From: an uncultured Oscillospiraceae bacterium
GTDB lineage: Bacteria > Bacillota > Clostridia > Oscillospirales > Acutalibacteraceae
Assembly: GCA_900549155.1 (NCBI GenBank)
Contig: URNF01000076.1
Span: forward strand, 1-10,130
Direction of reading: 5' to 3'
Length of the DNA: 10,130 nucleotides
Part shown: one piece after another, positions 1 through 7,155 of the stretch
How positions within the stretch are numbered: position 1 is the first letter of the stretch
How the letters are laid out: each line of letters begins with the position of its first letter
Notes under the pieces: model-generated
Database searches by the model: none
Told to the model about the DNA's origin: nothing
What the model saw: the letters and a program-made list of their open reading frames with translations, nothing else
Made by a program: the position numbers and the translations under genes

Positions 1-1193
1 TCCCCGCCGATCGCCTCGATCATCGGAGTGTCCAGCCACACAGCCTTGCCGCTGCCGGTGTCCACGCCCTCATCGCGGTCGGAGCACTCACGGATGATAG
101 ATGCCGCCGCAACGTCGCGGGTCTCCAGCGGATGCATGAACACCTTGCCGTCACGGTTGACGAGCTTTGCACCGAGAGAACGCACCTTTTCGGTCACGAG
201 CGCGCCGAAGATCTGCTGCGGGAACGCCGCACCGGTGGGATGATACTGCAGCGTGTCGGCATACAGCAGCTTTGCACCGACACGATAGCCGAGCACCAGG
301 CCGTCAGCGGTCGCGCCGTAGTGATTGGAAGTCGGGAAACCCTGATAGTGCATGCGTCCCGCGCCGCCGGTGGCAATGATAACGGTCTTTGCGCGCGCCA
401 CCATCAGCTCATGGGTCTCCATGTTCATCAGCACAGCGCCTGCGGCTTTGCCGTTTTCGTCCAAAATCAGTTCGATTGCGGAAGTGAAGTCCACCACCGG
501 GATGCCGCAGTTCAACACCTCATCCCGCAGCGTGCGCATGATCTCCGCACCGGAATAGTCCTTTGCTGCATGCATACGCTTACGGGAAGTGCCGCCGCCG
601 TGCGTGGTGATCATCGTGCCGTCCGGCGCCTTGTCAAATTCCACGCCGAGGTTATTCAGCCACTGAATGGCTTCCGGCGCATCGCAGACGAGCTTTGCAA
701 GAAGCTCCCGCTTTGCGGCATAGTGACCGCCGCCGAATGCATCCACAAAGTGGATGGCGGGAGAATCGTTGGGCTTGTCGGCAGCCTGAATGCCGCCCTC
801 CGCCATCATGGTGTTGGCGTCGCCCATGCGCAACTTGGTCACCACCATGACATTGGCGCCCGCTTCATGCGCTTCGATCGCCGCGGAAGCACCCGCGCCG
901 CCGCCGCCGATGATCAGCACATCCACATCATAGCGCACATCGTCAAGATCGACGTCCGCCGCAGAAATGCGGCTGTGCGCCTGCAGCATGTCGCAAAGCT
1001 CATGCGGCACGGCTTCGCCTTTGTTCGGGCCGATCGACAGTTTTTTGAATTCGCTCTTTTTATAGTCCGGATGATACGCTGCCAGCAGATCATCCTTTTC
1101 CTTTGCCGTCATACGGGCGGGCTCATAGGCAATGTTTGCCGCACGCGCCGCTTCTACCGCCTTGAGTGACTGCTGAAATTCCTTTGCGTACAT
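1..1193 (-). CDS. frdA: Fumarate reductase/succinate dehydrogenase-family flavoprotein subunit (partial, C-terminus beyond left edge)
   Basis: FAD subunit expected to reduce fumarate to succinate in the cytoplasm. The first ~397 residues are in the window. An FAD-binding Rossmann motif GGGGAG lies at 96-101, preceded by an N-terminal extension of about 85 residues with no signal peptide or membrane helix. The family motif AEGGIQAA is at 131-138. The position that carries the covalent-FAD His in E. coli FrdA (His44) aligns by eye with Asn127. Active-site residues are visible: His318 in the YHPTG motif, Thr334-Glu335, Arg338, and Arg359 in a TRDV motif that aligns with the proton-donating Arg of FrdA/SdhA. 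The start ATG has an AAGGAGG ribosome binding site 7 nt upstream, overlapping the stop region of the iron-sulfur subunit gene 12 nt away. A membrane anchor or further subunit could lie beyond the edge. L-aspartate oxidase is a related alternative, but the iron-sulfur partner argues for fumarate reductase. Confidence 0.88.
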   Translation of the reverse strand, partial: MYAKEFQQSLKAVEAARAANIAYEPARMTAKEKDDLLAAYHPDYKKSEFKKLSIGPNKGEAVPHELCDMLQAHSRISAADVDLDDVRYDVDVLIIGGGGAGASAAIEAHEAGANVMVVTKLRMGDANTMMAEGGIQAADKPNDSPAIHFVDAFGGGHYAAKRELLAKLVCDAPEAIQWLNNLGVEFDKAPDGTMITTHGGGTSRKRMHAAKDYSGAEIMRTLRDEVLNCGIPVVDFTSAIELILDENGKAAGAVLMNMETHELMVARAKTVIIATGGAGRMHYQGFPTSNHYGATADGLVLGYRVGAKLLYADTLQYHPTGAAFPQQIFGALVTEKVRSLGAKLVNRDGKVFMHPLETRDVAAASIIRECSDRDEGVDTGSGKAVWLDTPMIEAIGG

Positions 1194-1200
1194 GATAAGC

Positions 1201-1207
1201 CCTCCTT
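1201..1207 (-). promoter_or_regulatory. Ribosome binding site of frdA
   Basis: AAGGAGG on the minus strand, 7 nt before the frdA ATG at 1193. It overlaps the frdB stop codon (1206-1208), so ribosomes finishing frdB terminate on the frdA initiation site. Confidence 0.75.
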
Positions 1208-1880
1208 ATTTCTCAATCTCACGGGTGTTGTACAGCTCCTGAAGCTCCTCGATGGGCTTATCCATCAGCGCCTCAATGAGATCGGTAAAGGTGCCGTCCT
1301 TGATCTCCTGCACCCGCTGCTCCAGATGAGCGGAATGCGGTGCGAGATACTTGCCGTTGAGACGGCGTGCCAGCATCGCCACCTGCGGATGCGAAATGCC
1401 TGCAGGGCAGCGGGATGAGCACACGCCGCACATGACACAGTCAAAGGACTCCTCGGCGCATTTGTCAAACTCGCCGCGCTGTGCATAGGCGATATACTGC
1501 ATCACATTCAGTCCCTGCGTGCAGCTCTTGGTGCAGGCGTTGCAGCCGACACAGGCATAAATCTCCGGATACAGCTGCATCATGATCTGCTCGGTGGGCT
1601 TCACCTTTTCGATGTCATACACCTGCTTGACCAGCGGGAAGAACGGCAGGGTCGCAACATACATGTTGTTTTCGACCTTCGTCTGGCAGGCAAGACAGGT
1701 TTTGAGCTCTCTCTCACCCTTGATGCGGTAGATGGTCGCGCATGCGCCGCAGAAGCCGTTACGGCAGCCGCAGCCGCGAACAAGCTGATAACCCGCATAT
1801 TCCATGGCGCGCATGATGGTCAGATCATCCGGCACACTGTACTGCTTACCGAACAGGTAGATATTCACCATATTTTCCAT
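1206..1880 (-). CDS. frdB: Fumarate reductase/succinate dehydrogenase-like iron-sulfur subunit
   Basis: Protein of 224 residues that should carry electrons to the FrdA flavin. The N-terminal plant-type [2Fe-2S] domain has ligands Cys39, Cys44, Cys47 and Cys62, with extra Cys37 and Cys65. The C-terminal half has two ferredoxin-type motifs: C110-x2-C113-x2-C116-x3-C120 and C148-x2-C151-x2-C154-x3-C158-P. Canonical SdhB/FrdB has a C-x5-C-x3-CP pattern at the second site for a quinone-proximal [3Fe-4S] cluster; here four Cys are present, so two [4Fe-4S] clusters are likely, as in HdrC. No membrane helix is seen, and residues after 162 look helical and charged. The ATG at 1880 follows an AAGGAG site at 8 nt spacing; a second ATG three codons in is less well placed. 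It lies 15 nt after flxA and 12 nt before frdA, so the three are very probably cotranscribed. The symbol reflects family membership only. Confidence 0.85.
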   Translation of the reverse strand: MENMVNIYLFGKQYSVPDDLTIMRAMEYAGYQLVRGCGCRNGFCGACATIYRIKGERELKTCLACQTKVENNMYVATLPFFPLVKQVYDIEKVKPTEQIMMQLYPEIYACVGCNACTKSCTQGLNVMQYIAYAQRGEFDKCAEESFDCVMCGVCSSRCPAGISHPQVAMLARRLNGKYLAPHSAHLEQRVQEIKDGTFTDLIEALMDKPIEELQELYNTREIEK

Positions 1881-1895
1881 GTCTGCATCTCCTTA

Positions 1896-2729
1896 TCAGT
1901 ATTCATCCGGCAGGGTATCGAGCTCGTCGAAACGGAAGACCGGACCGTCCTTACAAACATACTTTGCGCCGACGTTGCAGCGTCCGCACTTGCCGATGCC
2001 GCACTTCATGCGCAGCTCCAGTGTGGTATACACCTGTGTCTTTTCAAAGCCCAGCTCCTGCAGACCCGCAAGCGTGAATTTGATCATGATGGGGGGACCG
2101 CACAGAACGGCGATCTTGTTCGTGTCGAAGCCCAGCTCCTTGACATAGTTCGGAACAAAGCCCACATGACCGTCCCATTCCGGCTGTTCGCGGTCGATGG
2201 TCAGGTGCACATGCACGCCGCTGTCCTTTGTCCACTCGTCGATGATCTCCTTATAGTCCACGAGATCCTGCATGCTGCGCGAGCCGTAGACCACATCGAT
2301 GTCGCCGTAGCGATCGCGGTAGTGGCGGCAATAGTTGATGACCGAGCGCAGCGGCGCAAGACCGATGCCGCCCGCGATAAACAGCAGGTTCTTTCCGGCA
2401 AACTCGGTGTCCACCGGGAACGGACGGCCATAGGGACCGCGAATGGTGATCTCCTGTCCGACCTCCATGGAATGCAGCCACTCGGTAACGCAGCCGCATT
2501 TCTTGATGGAAAACTCCATGTATTCCTCGTTGGTCGGCGAGGAAGTGATGGAAAACATCGCTTCCCCCACGCCCGGCACGGAGAGCATCGCGCACTGACC
2601 GGGCATATGTTCAAATGCCTTTTTCCCGTCCGGCGTGACGACGCGGAAGGTCTTGACATCGGGGGTGTCGATACGGATATCGGTCACCACGCCGATCTTC
2701 GGCATGAGCGGTTCTTTCATGTCAGCCAT
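1896..2729 (-). CDS. flxA: FlxA-like FAD/NAD(P)H-binding oxidoreductase subunit
   Basis: 277-residue member of the ferredoxin-NADP reductase superfamily, close in layout to AsrB (anaerobic sulfite reductase) and to sulfhydrogenase gamma subunits. It is expected to oxidise NAD(P)H and feed electrons to the FlxB/C iron-sulfur proteins. An FAD-binding beta-barrel covers roughly residues 10-105, with the flavin motif FSITSSP. The NAD-binding half follows, with GGIGLAPLRS near 125 and a CGPP motif near 217. A C-terminal iron-sulfur motif C243-x4-C248-x2-C251-x7-C259 resembles the [2Fe-2S] site of PyrK and AsrB. The first ATG (2729) has an AGGAGG site 7-8 nt upstream and overlaps the end of flxB by 8 nt. 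NADH rather than NADPH is inferred from the FlxABCD-HdrABC literature, not from a residue I can point to. Confidence 0.88.
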   Translation of the reverse strand: MADMKEPLMPKIGVVTDIRIDTPDVKTFRVVTPDGKKAFEHMPGQCAMLSVPGVGEAMFSITSSPTNEEYMEFSIKKCGCVTEWLHSMEVGQEITIRGPYGRPFPVDTEFAGKNLLFIAGGIGLAPLRSVINYCRHYRDRYGDIDVVYGSRSMQDLVDYKEIIDEWTKDSGVHVHLTIDREQPEWDGHVGFVPNYVKELGFDTNKIAVLCGPPIMIKFTLAGLQELGFEKTQVYTTLELRMKCGIGKCGRCNVGAKYVCKDGPVFRFDELDTLPDEY

Positions 2730-3747
2730 TTGCGCGCCCTCCTAACTTCTTCATAACCTTGACGATGTTCATATGAATGGGGCATTTTGCCACGCAGCGA
2801 CCGCAGCCGACGCAGGAGAACAGTCCGTCGTTGTTGGTGGGATAATACACCAGCTTGTGCATAAAGCGCTGACGGAAGCGTTCCTTCTGGGTCAGACGCG
2901 GCTGACCGGCAGACATCTTCGTGAAATCGGAATACATGCAGGAATCCCAGCAGCGGAAACGCTTGACGCCGTGACCGGTATTGAAATCCTTGATGTCATA
3001 GCACTGGCAGGTCGGGCACACAAAGGTGCAGGTGCCGCAGCCGAGGCAGCTTTCCGAAAGCTCCGCCCATTCGGGCGCATCGAAAAACGCATCGGTCTTG
3101 CCCGCGCCGAACGCATCGGCGGACAGGTCGGCAAGCGGCAGTTTGGAAAGCCGCTCACGGATGACCGCTTTCTGTTCCTCGACAGGAGCAGCATCGGCAT
3201 CTTCCGTCACCGCTTCCAGTGCCTTCAGCAGTGCCTCGCCCTTTTCGGTCTTGGCATCGAGATACAGCGCGTCTGCCGTCTTGTGGCAGACAATGTCGCC
3301 CTCGGGTGCGGCGGCATCGATGCCGAACGTGCCGCAGAAGCAAGTCTCAAGCGGCTTGTTGCAGGCAAGGGACACCAAAATGCCGTGCTTGCGGCGATTT
3401 TCATAATAGCTGTCGGCAGGCTCCGCCAAAAACACGCGATCGAGCACCTCAAAGCTGCGCACATCGCAGGCGCGCACGCCGAAAATAACGAAGTCCTCGC
3501 ACTCCTCGCGGGTGTCGATGATCTCGATCTTCTTCCCCTCAGTCTTGAAATCCATGAGGTTTTCGGTCTGCGGGAAGAAAAAGTCCTTCGGGCTGCGCAC
3601 GGTGTTGAGCGCATCGGACAGCACCTTGCCGTCCTCCCATTTTTCAAACTTCGCGCCCGCCTTGCCGTCGACCGGCAGATACAGTGTGTGCTCTGCGGCA
3701 ATGGCGGCAAAAAGGGTATCCAAACGGTCAAGTGCCAATTTACGCAT
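2722..3747 (-). CDS. flxB: FlxB-like 4Fe-4S dicluster protein (AsrA / sulfhydrogenase beta family)
   Basis: 341-residue soluble iron-sulfur protein expected to relay electrons from FlxA. The N-terminal half carries a GVRACD motif (Cys94) and a Cys group (Cys129, Cys136, Cys138) in a NKPLETCFCGTFG context, typical of the AsrA/HydB family. Two C-terminal [4Fe-4S] motifs follow: C234-x2-C237-x2-C240-x3-C244-P, with extra Cys247 and Cys249, and C312-x2-C315-x2-C318-x3-C322-P. A GTG at 3756 would lengthen the protein by three residues, but it has almost no room for a ribosome binding site. The ATG at 3747 gives an 8-nt overlap with flxC, matching the 8-nt flxB/flxA overlap. The pair with flxA mirrors asrA-asrB, but no AsrC siroheme subunit is present. 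Letters B and C follow the flxDCBA order and could be swapped in other schemes. Confidence 0.82.
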   Translation of the reverse strand: MRKLALDRLDTLFAAIAAEHTLYLPVDGKAGAKFEKWEDGKVLSDALNTVRSPKDFFFPQTENLMDFKTEGKKIEIIDTREECEDFVIFGVRACDVRSFEVLDRVFLAEPADSYYENRRKHGILVSLACNKPLETCFCGTFGIDAAAPEGDIVCHKTADALYLDAKTEKGEALLKALEAVTEDADAAPVEEQKAVIRERLSKLPLADLSADAFGAGKTDAFFDAPEWAELSESCLGCGTCTFVCPTCQCYDIKDFNTGHGVKRFRCWDSCMYSDFTKMSAGQPRLTQKERFRQRFMHKLVYYPTNNDGLFSCVGCGRCVAKCPIHMNIVKVMKKLGGRANG

Positions 3748-4732
3748 TGCCCTCACCCCTCTCCACTGCTTCGCCGGGCTCGATGTCCTCGGTGGTGTAG
3801 TTCACGATCGGGGCGCGGCTGCCGACTGCGGCACCCGCCTGATATTCCCCATAGAAGCTGTCGATATCCTTGATGAACTTGCGGTTCAAAAGGTGCAGCG
3901 GAATGTGCTGCGGGCAAACGCGGGAGCATTCGCCGCAATCGGTGCAGCGACCGACCACGTGGAATGCGCGGATGATGTGGAACATCTTTTCCTCAAAGCT
4001 GTTTGCCGCCGCCTTGTTCTCCACGCCCGAGTTCGGGTTGTCGAACACGCACTTTTCGCACGTGCAGGCAGGGCAGACATCACGGCAGGCGTTGCAGCGG
4101 ATGCAGCGGGAAAGCTCATTCTGCCAGAAAGCAAACCGCTCGTCCGGCGTCATTTTTTCCAGCTTTTCCACCTCGTCGAACCGTGCGCTGTCCAGCACCT
4201 CGCCGTCCTCGCCGAGCAGCTCGTCATAGGCAACGTGCTTTTTCGATTTACAGTGTACGCAGCGATCGGGCAAAAGCTCTGCTCTTTTCAGCGTCTTTGT
4301 ACCGTCATACAGCGTATCGACCAGCACCTCGTCGCCCTCCTCACGGACAGCGACGATGCCGTCGGCGGTTTCGCGGATGCGGTTTATGTCCAGCATACCG
4401 TTGCAGGGCACACCGACCGCATGGACCTTTTCGCGGTCAAAGCGATGCTCGGTGAGCAGCTGGTTGAAGCTGTAGGTATCGCAGGGCTTCAAAAACACCA
4501 GCACCTTGCCGTCCTCTTTGGCAGTCTCTTTGATGAGATACTTGGAGAAGTTCGCACCGCAGAAATCGTCGAACACAAAATCCTGCTCCAGCTCCGCAGC
4601 GCTGTGAAACACAGCGGGCGTCACATCATAGGCAAACTCCCCCGCTTTCCAGCCGAGCACGCGGGTAACGGTTCCGTCAGCGAGCAGTGCAGCAGCCTTG
4701 GAAACGAGAGCTTCGCGCTTTATTTCTTGCAT
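3740..4732 (-). CDS. flxC: FlxC-like 4Fe-4S dicluster protein
   Basis: 330-residue soluble iron-sulfur protein between flxD and flxB, probably another relay in the NADH-to-HdrA path. The N-terminal half contains LKPCDTYSF (Cys84) and GVPCNG (Cys110), recalling F420-hydrogenase beta and AsrA-type proteins, then Cys158 and Cys161. [4Fe-4S] motifs are C210-x2-C213-x2-C216-x3-C220-P, followed by Cys223, Cys225 and Cys228, and C263-x2-C266-x2-C269-x3-C273-P. The C-terminal tail after ~310 is acidic and low in structure. The open frame extends upstream to 4834, but those 34 residues lie inside flxD and look unlike protein; the ATG at 4732 has a GGAGG site 7 nt away and overlaps flxD by 13 nt. It shares motifs with FlxB, so the two may be distant paralogues. 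Its exact role is inferred from position. Confidence 0.8.
   Translation of the reverse strand: MQEIKREALVSKAAALLADGTVTRVLGWKAGEFAYDVTPAVFHSAAELEQDFVFDDFCGANFSKYLIKETAKEDGKVLVFLKPCDTYSFNQLLTEHRFDREKVHAVGVPCNGMLDINRIRETADGIVAVREEGDEVLVDTLYDGTKTLKRAELLPDRCVHCKSKKHVAYDELLGEDGEVLDSARFDEVEKLEKMTPDERFAFWQNELSRCIRCNACRDVCPACTCEKCVFDNPNSGVENKAAANSFEEKMFHIIRAFHVVGRCTDCGECSRVCPQHIPLHLLNRKFIKDIDSFYGEYQAGAAVGSRAPIVNYTTEDIEPGEAVERGEGNA
3756..3761 (-). promoter_or_regulatory. Ribosome binding site deciding the flxB start
   Basis: GAGGGG on the minus strand, 8 nt before the ATG at 3747, within the end of flxC. The alternative GTG start at 3756 overlaps this site, which argues against it. Confidence 0.55.
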
Positions 4733-5154
4733 CGCAGATCCTCCAATCTCTTGTTTTCGCCGAGAGCAGCAACCTGCTTGGCGAAATCGTTCATGGTGGC
4801 GGCAAACTTCGCGCCCTCCGCCGCACTCACCCATTCGACGCGCGTGCGCTCTTTCTCGATGCCGAGATAGTCGAGCATGGAGAACAGCAGCGCCATACGG
4901 CGGCGGGTGTAGTAGTTACCGGAGGTGTAGTGGCAGTCGCCGGGATGGCAGCCGCACAGGATGACGCCGTCCGCGCCGCGCTGGAACGCGCGGAGAATGA
5001 ACATCGGATTGACACGGCAGGAGCAGGGCACGCGGATGATCTTGACATCCGCCGGATACGCAAGGCGGTTGTTGCCCGCAAGGTCTGCACCGGCATAGGA
5101 GCACCAGTTGCAGCAAAATGCCACAATGAGCGGCTTATATTCGTTTACTTGCAT
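4720..5154 (-). CDS. flxD: FlxD: MvhD/FlpD-like [2Fe-2S] subunit linking NADH module to HdrA
   Basis: 144-residue member of the MvhD/FlpD family, the small iron-sulfur protein that passes electrons from a hydrogenase, formate dehydrogenase or Flx module into HdrA. Conserved pieces are visible: CCNWCSYAGAD with Cys14, Cys15 and Cys18; VPCSCRVNP with Cys44 and Cys46; and the hallmark GCHPGDCHY with Cys67, Cys69 and Cys74, followed by the GNYYTRRR segment. Length is normal for a stand-alone MvhD. The ATG at 5154 overlaps the end of hdrA by 10 nt and is preceded by a GGAGGTGG site, indicating translational coupling. No MvhA/MvhG hydrogenase or FdhA is encoded nearby; the flavoprotein flxA is the only electron-input gene, so NADH is the likely donor. 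Confidence 0.92.
   Translation of the reverse strand: MQVNEYKPLIVAFCCNWCSYAGADLAGNNRLAYPADVKIIRVPCSCRVNPMFILRAFQRGADGVILCGCHPGDCHYTSGNYYTRRRMALLFSMLDYLGIEKERTRVEWVSAAEGAKFAATMNDFAKQVAALGENKRLEDLRCKK
4740..4744 (-). promoter_or_regulatory. Ribosome binding site deciding the flxC start
   Basis: GGAGG on the minus strand, 7 nt before the ATG at 4732 and within the last codons of flxD. It supports the 330-residue FlxC over the longer open frame beginning at 4834. Confidence 0.75.
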
Positions 5155-7139
5155 ATTGCATCCACCTCCGCCATGATTTGCTTATTGAGGAATCCGCGCA
5201 GATCCATCGCACCCGACATACAGGCGACGGTGCACGCGCCGCAGCCCTGGCAGACCGCTTCGTTGACGACCGCCACGCGGCGTACCTTGGTCGTTCTGTC
5301 CGGCATGCGGAATTCCTTGTCCACATAGGTGATGGCGCCGTACGGGCACACCTTTTCACAGGTGGAGCAGCCGTTGCACATCATTTCGTCGGAATGGGCG
5401 ACGCAGGGGTTACCGGTCAGCTTATCCTTGCACAAAAGACCGATGACCTTGGACGCCGCAGCGCCCGCCTGCGAGACGGTTTCGGGAATGTCCTTCGGAC
5501 CCTGGCAGGCACCGGACAGGAACACGCCCGCCGTCGGGCTTTCCACGGGGCGCAGCTTCGGGTGCGCCTCGGTGAAGAAATCGTTGGTATCCATGCTGGC
5601 GGTCAGCATCGTTGCAAGCGGTCTTGCGGATTTATCCGGCTCGATCGCGGCAGCGAGCACCACCAGGTCGGCGTCAATGTGCAGCTGTTTACCATAGATA
5701 AGGTCAGAGCCCTGCACCTTCAGCTTATTGCCCTCGGGCGACACCTTGCCGACCATACCCTTGATGTAATGCACGCCGTATTCTTCCACGGCACGGCGAT
5801 AGAACTCGTCGAAGTTCTTGCCGGGGGTACGCACGTCGATGTAGAAAACATACACCTCGGTGTCGGGGTATTTATCGCGGATGAGCATGGCGTGCTTTGC
5901 CGTATACATACAGCAAATCTTAGAGCAATACTCCTTGCCCTTTTCCGCACAGGCGGCACAGCGCGAACCGACGCACTGCACAAACACGATCGTGTGCGGA
6001 TGCTCGCCGTCGGACGGACGCAGCAACGTACCGCCCGTCGGACCTGCGGCATTCATAAGACGCTCGAGCTCCAGCGAGGTGATGACATCCTTCGACTGCG
6101 AATAGGCATATTCGTCGAACTTCTCCATGGAGATCGGATTGAAGCCGGTCGCCACGACGATGGCGCCGTATTTCTCCTCCACGAACTCGTCTTTCGCCTT
6201 ATAGTCGATCGCGCCCGCGCCGCACACCTTAGAGCAAACGCCGCACTTGCCGGTTTTCAGCATCATGCAGTATTGCGGGTCGATGGTCGCGACCTTCGGA
6301 ACAGCCTGCGCAAACGGGATATAGATCGCGCGGCGATTGTCCATGCCGAGGTTGAATTCATTGGGAACCTTCTTCTGCGGGCACTTTTCGGTGCACAGAC
6401 CGCAGCCGGTGCAGACATCCTCTTTGACATAGCGCGCCTTGCGCTTGATGGTGACATCAAAATTGCCGACAAAGCCCTTGACATCCGTGACCTCGGAATA
6501 GGAGAAGATGCGGATCTTCTCGTTCTGCGCCACATCCACCATTTTCGGTGTCAGAATACAGGCGGCGCAGTCCAGCGTCGGGAAGGTCTTGTCGAGCTGT
6601 GCCATTTTGCCGCCGATGGTGGGCTTGGTCTCCACGATGTCGACGGGGAAACCGGCATCGGCGATATCAAGCGCCGTCTGGATACCGGCGATACCTCCGC
6701 CGATAACGAGCGCCCGCTTGGTGACGGGGCTTTCGCCGGGGGTAAGCGGTGTGTTGAGGTTGACCTTTGCCACCGCCGCCTTGGCAAGAATGATCGCCTT
6801 TTCCGTGCCGACGGGCATATCCTTATGCACCCACGAGCACTGCTCGCGGATGTTGGCGATCTCTACCATATAGGGGTTGAGTCCTGCGGCAGCCGCCGTT
6901 TTGCGGAAGGTTGCCTCGTGCATACGCGGTGAGCAGGAACAAATGACGATGCCGCCGAGGTTATGCTCCTTGATGGCATCCTTGATCATGTTCTGTCCCG
7001 CCTGGGAGCACATATATTGATAGTCGGTGGAGAAAACGACGCCGGGTTCATGCGCGAGCGCTTCTGCAACCGCTTTCACGTCCACCGTTCCGGCAATATT
7101 CGTACCGCAATGGCAGACAAAAACTCCGATTCTTTGCAT
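5145..7139 (-). CDS. hdrA: HdrA: flavin and 4Fe-4S subunit of heterodisulfide reductase-type complex
   Basis: 664-residue HdrA, the subunit that holds the bifurcating FAD in characterised Hdr complexes. An N-terminal GVFVCHCGTNI segment (Cys9, Cys11) opens the protein. The FAD Rossmann motif GGGIAG is at 147-152, followed by the HdrA hallmark TLDCAACILTPKM (Cys191, Cys194). Internal cluster motifs are C243-x2-C246-x2-C249-x3-C253 and C291-x7-C299-x2-C302-x3-C306, with a further Cys group at 389-410. Two C-terminal ferredoxin motifs, 588-598 and 630-640, are the likely ferredoxin-reducing branch. Length and motif order match full-length HdrA, with no fusion to MvhD and no in-frame TGA suggestive of selenocysteine. 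It sits 16 nt after hdrC and overlaps flxD by 10 nt. The physiological acceptor cannot be read from this subunit; neighbours suggest ferredoxin plus fumarate. Confidence 0.95.
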   Translation of the reverse strand: MQRIGVFVCHCGTNIAGTVDVKAVAEALAHEPGVVFSTDYQYMCSQAGQNMIKDAIKEHNLGGIVICSCSPRMHEATFRKTAAAAGLNPYMVEIANIREQCSWVHKDMPVGTEKAIILAKAAVAKVNLNTPLTPGESPVTKRALVIGGGIAGIQTALDIADAGFPVDIVETKPTIGGKMAQLDKTFPTLDCAACILTPKMVDVAQNEKIRIFSYSEVTDVKGFVGNFDVTIKRKARYVKEDVCTGCGLCTEKCPQKKVPNEFNLGMDNRRAIYIPFAQAVPKVATIDPQYCMMLKTGKCGVCSKVCGAGAIDYKAKDEFVEEKYGAIVVATGFNPISMEKFDEYAYSQSKDVITSLELERLMNAAGPTGGTLLRPSDGEHPHTIVFVQCVGSRCAACAEKGKEYCSKICCMYTAKHAMLIRDKYPDTEVYVFYIDVRTPGKNFDEFYRRAVEEYGVHYIKGMVGKVSPEGNKLKVQGSDLIYGKQLHIDADLVVLAAAIEPDKSARPLATMLTASMDTNDFFTEAHPKLRPVESPTAGVFLSGACQGPKDIPETVSQAGAAASKVIGLLCKDKLTGNPCVAHSDEMMCNGCSTCEKVCPYGAITYVDKEFRMPDRTTKVRRVAVVNEAVCQGCGACTVACMSGAMDLRGFLNKQIMAEVDAICK

Positions 7140-7155
7140 GATCCTTTCTCCTGTC

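Noticed and set aside
132..1169. Plus-strand open frame (345 codons) opposite frdA
   Set aside because: The minus strand encodes an unmistakable FAD flavoprotein here; the plus-strand product is His-rich and without domain features.
1896..3747. Anaerobic sulfite reductase (asrA-asrB) reading of flxB-flxA
   Set aside because: The families are related, but no siroheme-binding AsrC is present and the MvhD/HdrABC neighbours fit an Flx module better.
3512..4870. Long plus-strand open frame (452 codons) opposite flxC and the start of flxB
   Set aside because: Shadow of well-supported iron-sulfur protein genes; no motif and no convincing ribosome binding site.
5178..6932. Long plus-strand open frame (584 codons) opposite hdrA
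   Set aside because: It is antisense to a gene with clear HdrA motifs throughout; its translation is rich in His, Arg and Ala with no recognisable domain. GC-rich codon use on one strand readily opens such frames.
4720..7139. Hydrogen-linked Mvh-Hdr complex
   Set aside because: MvhD-like and HdrA proteins are present, but no NiFe-hydrogenase subunit is encoded; an NAD(P)H-binding flavoprotein takes its place.
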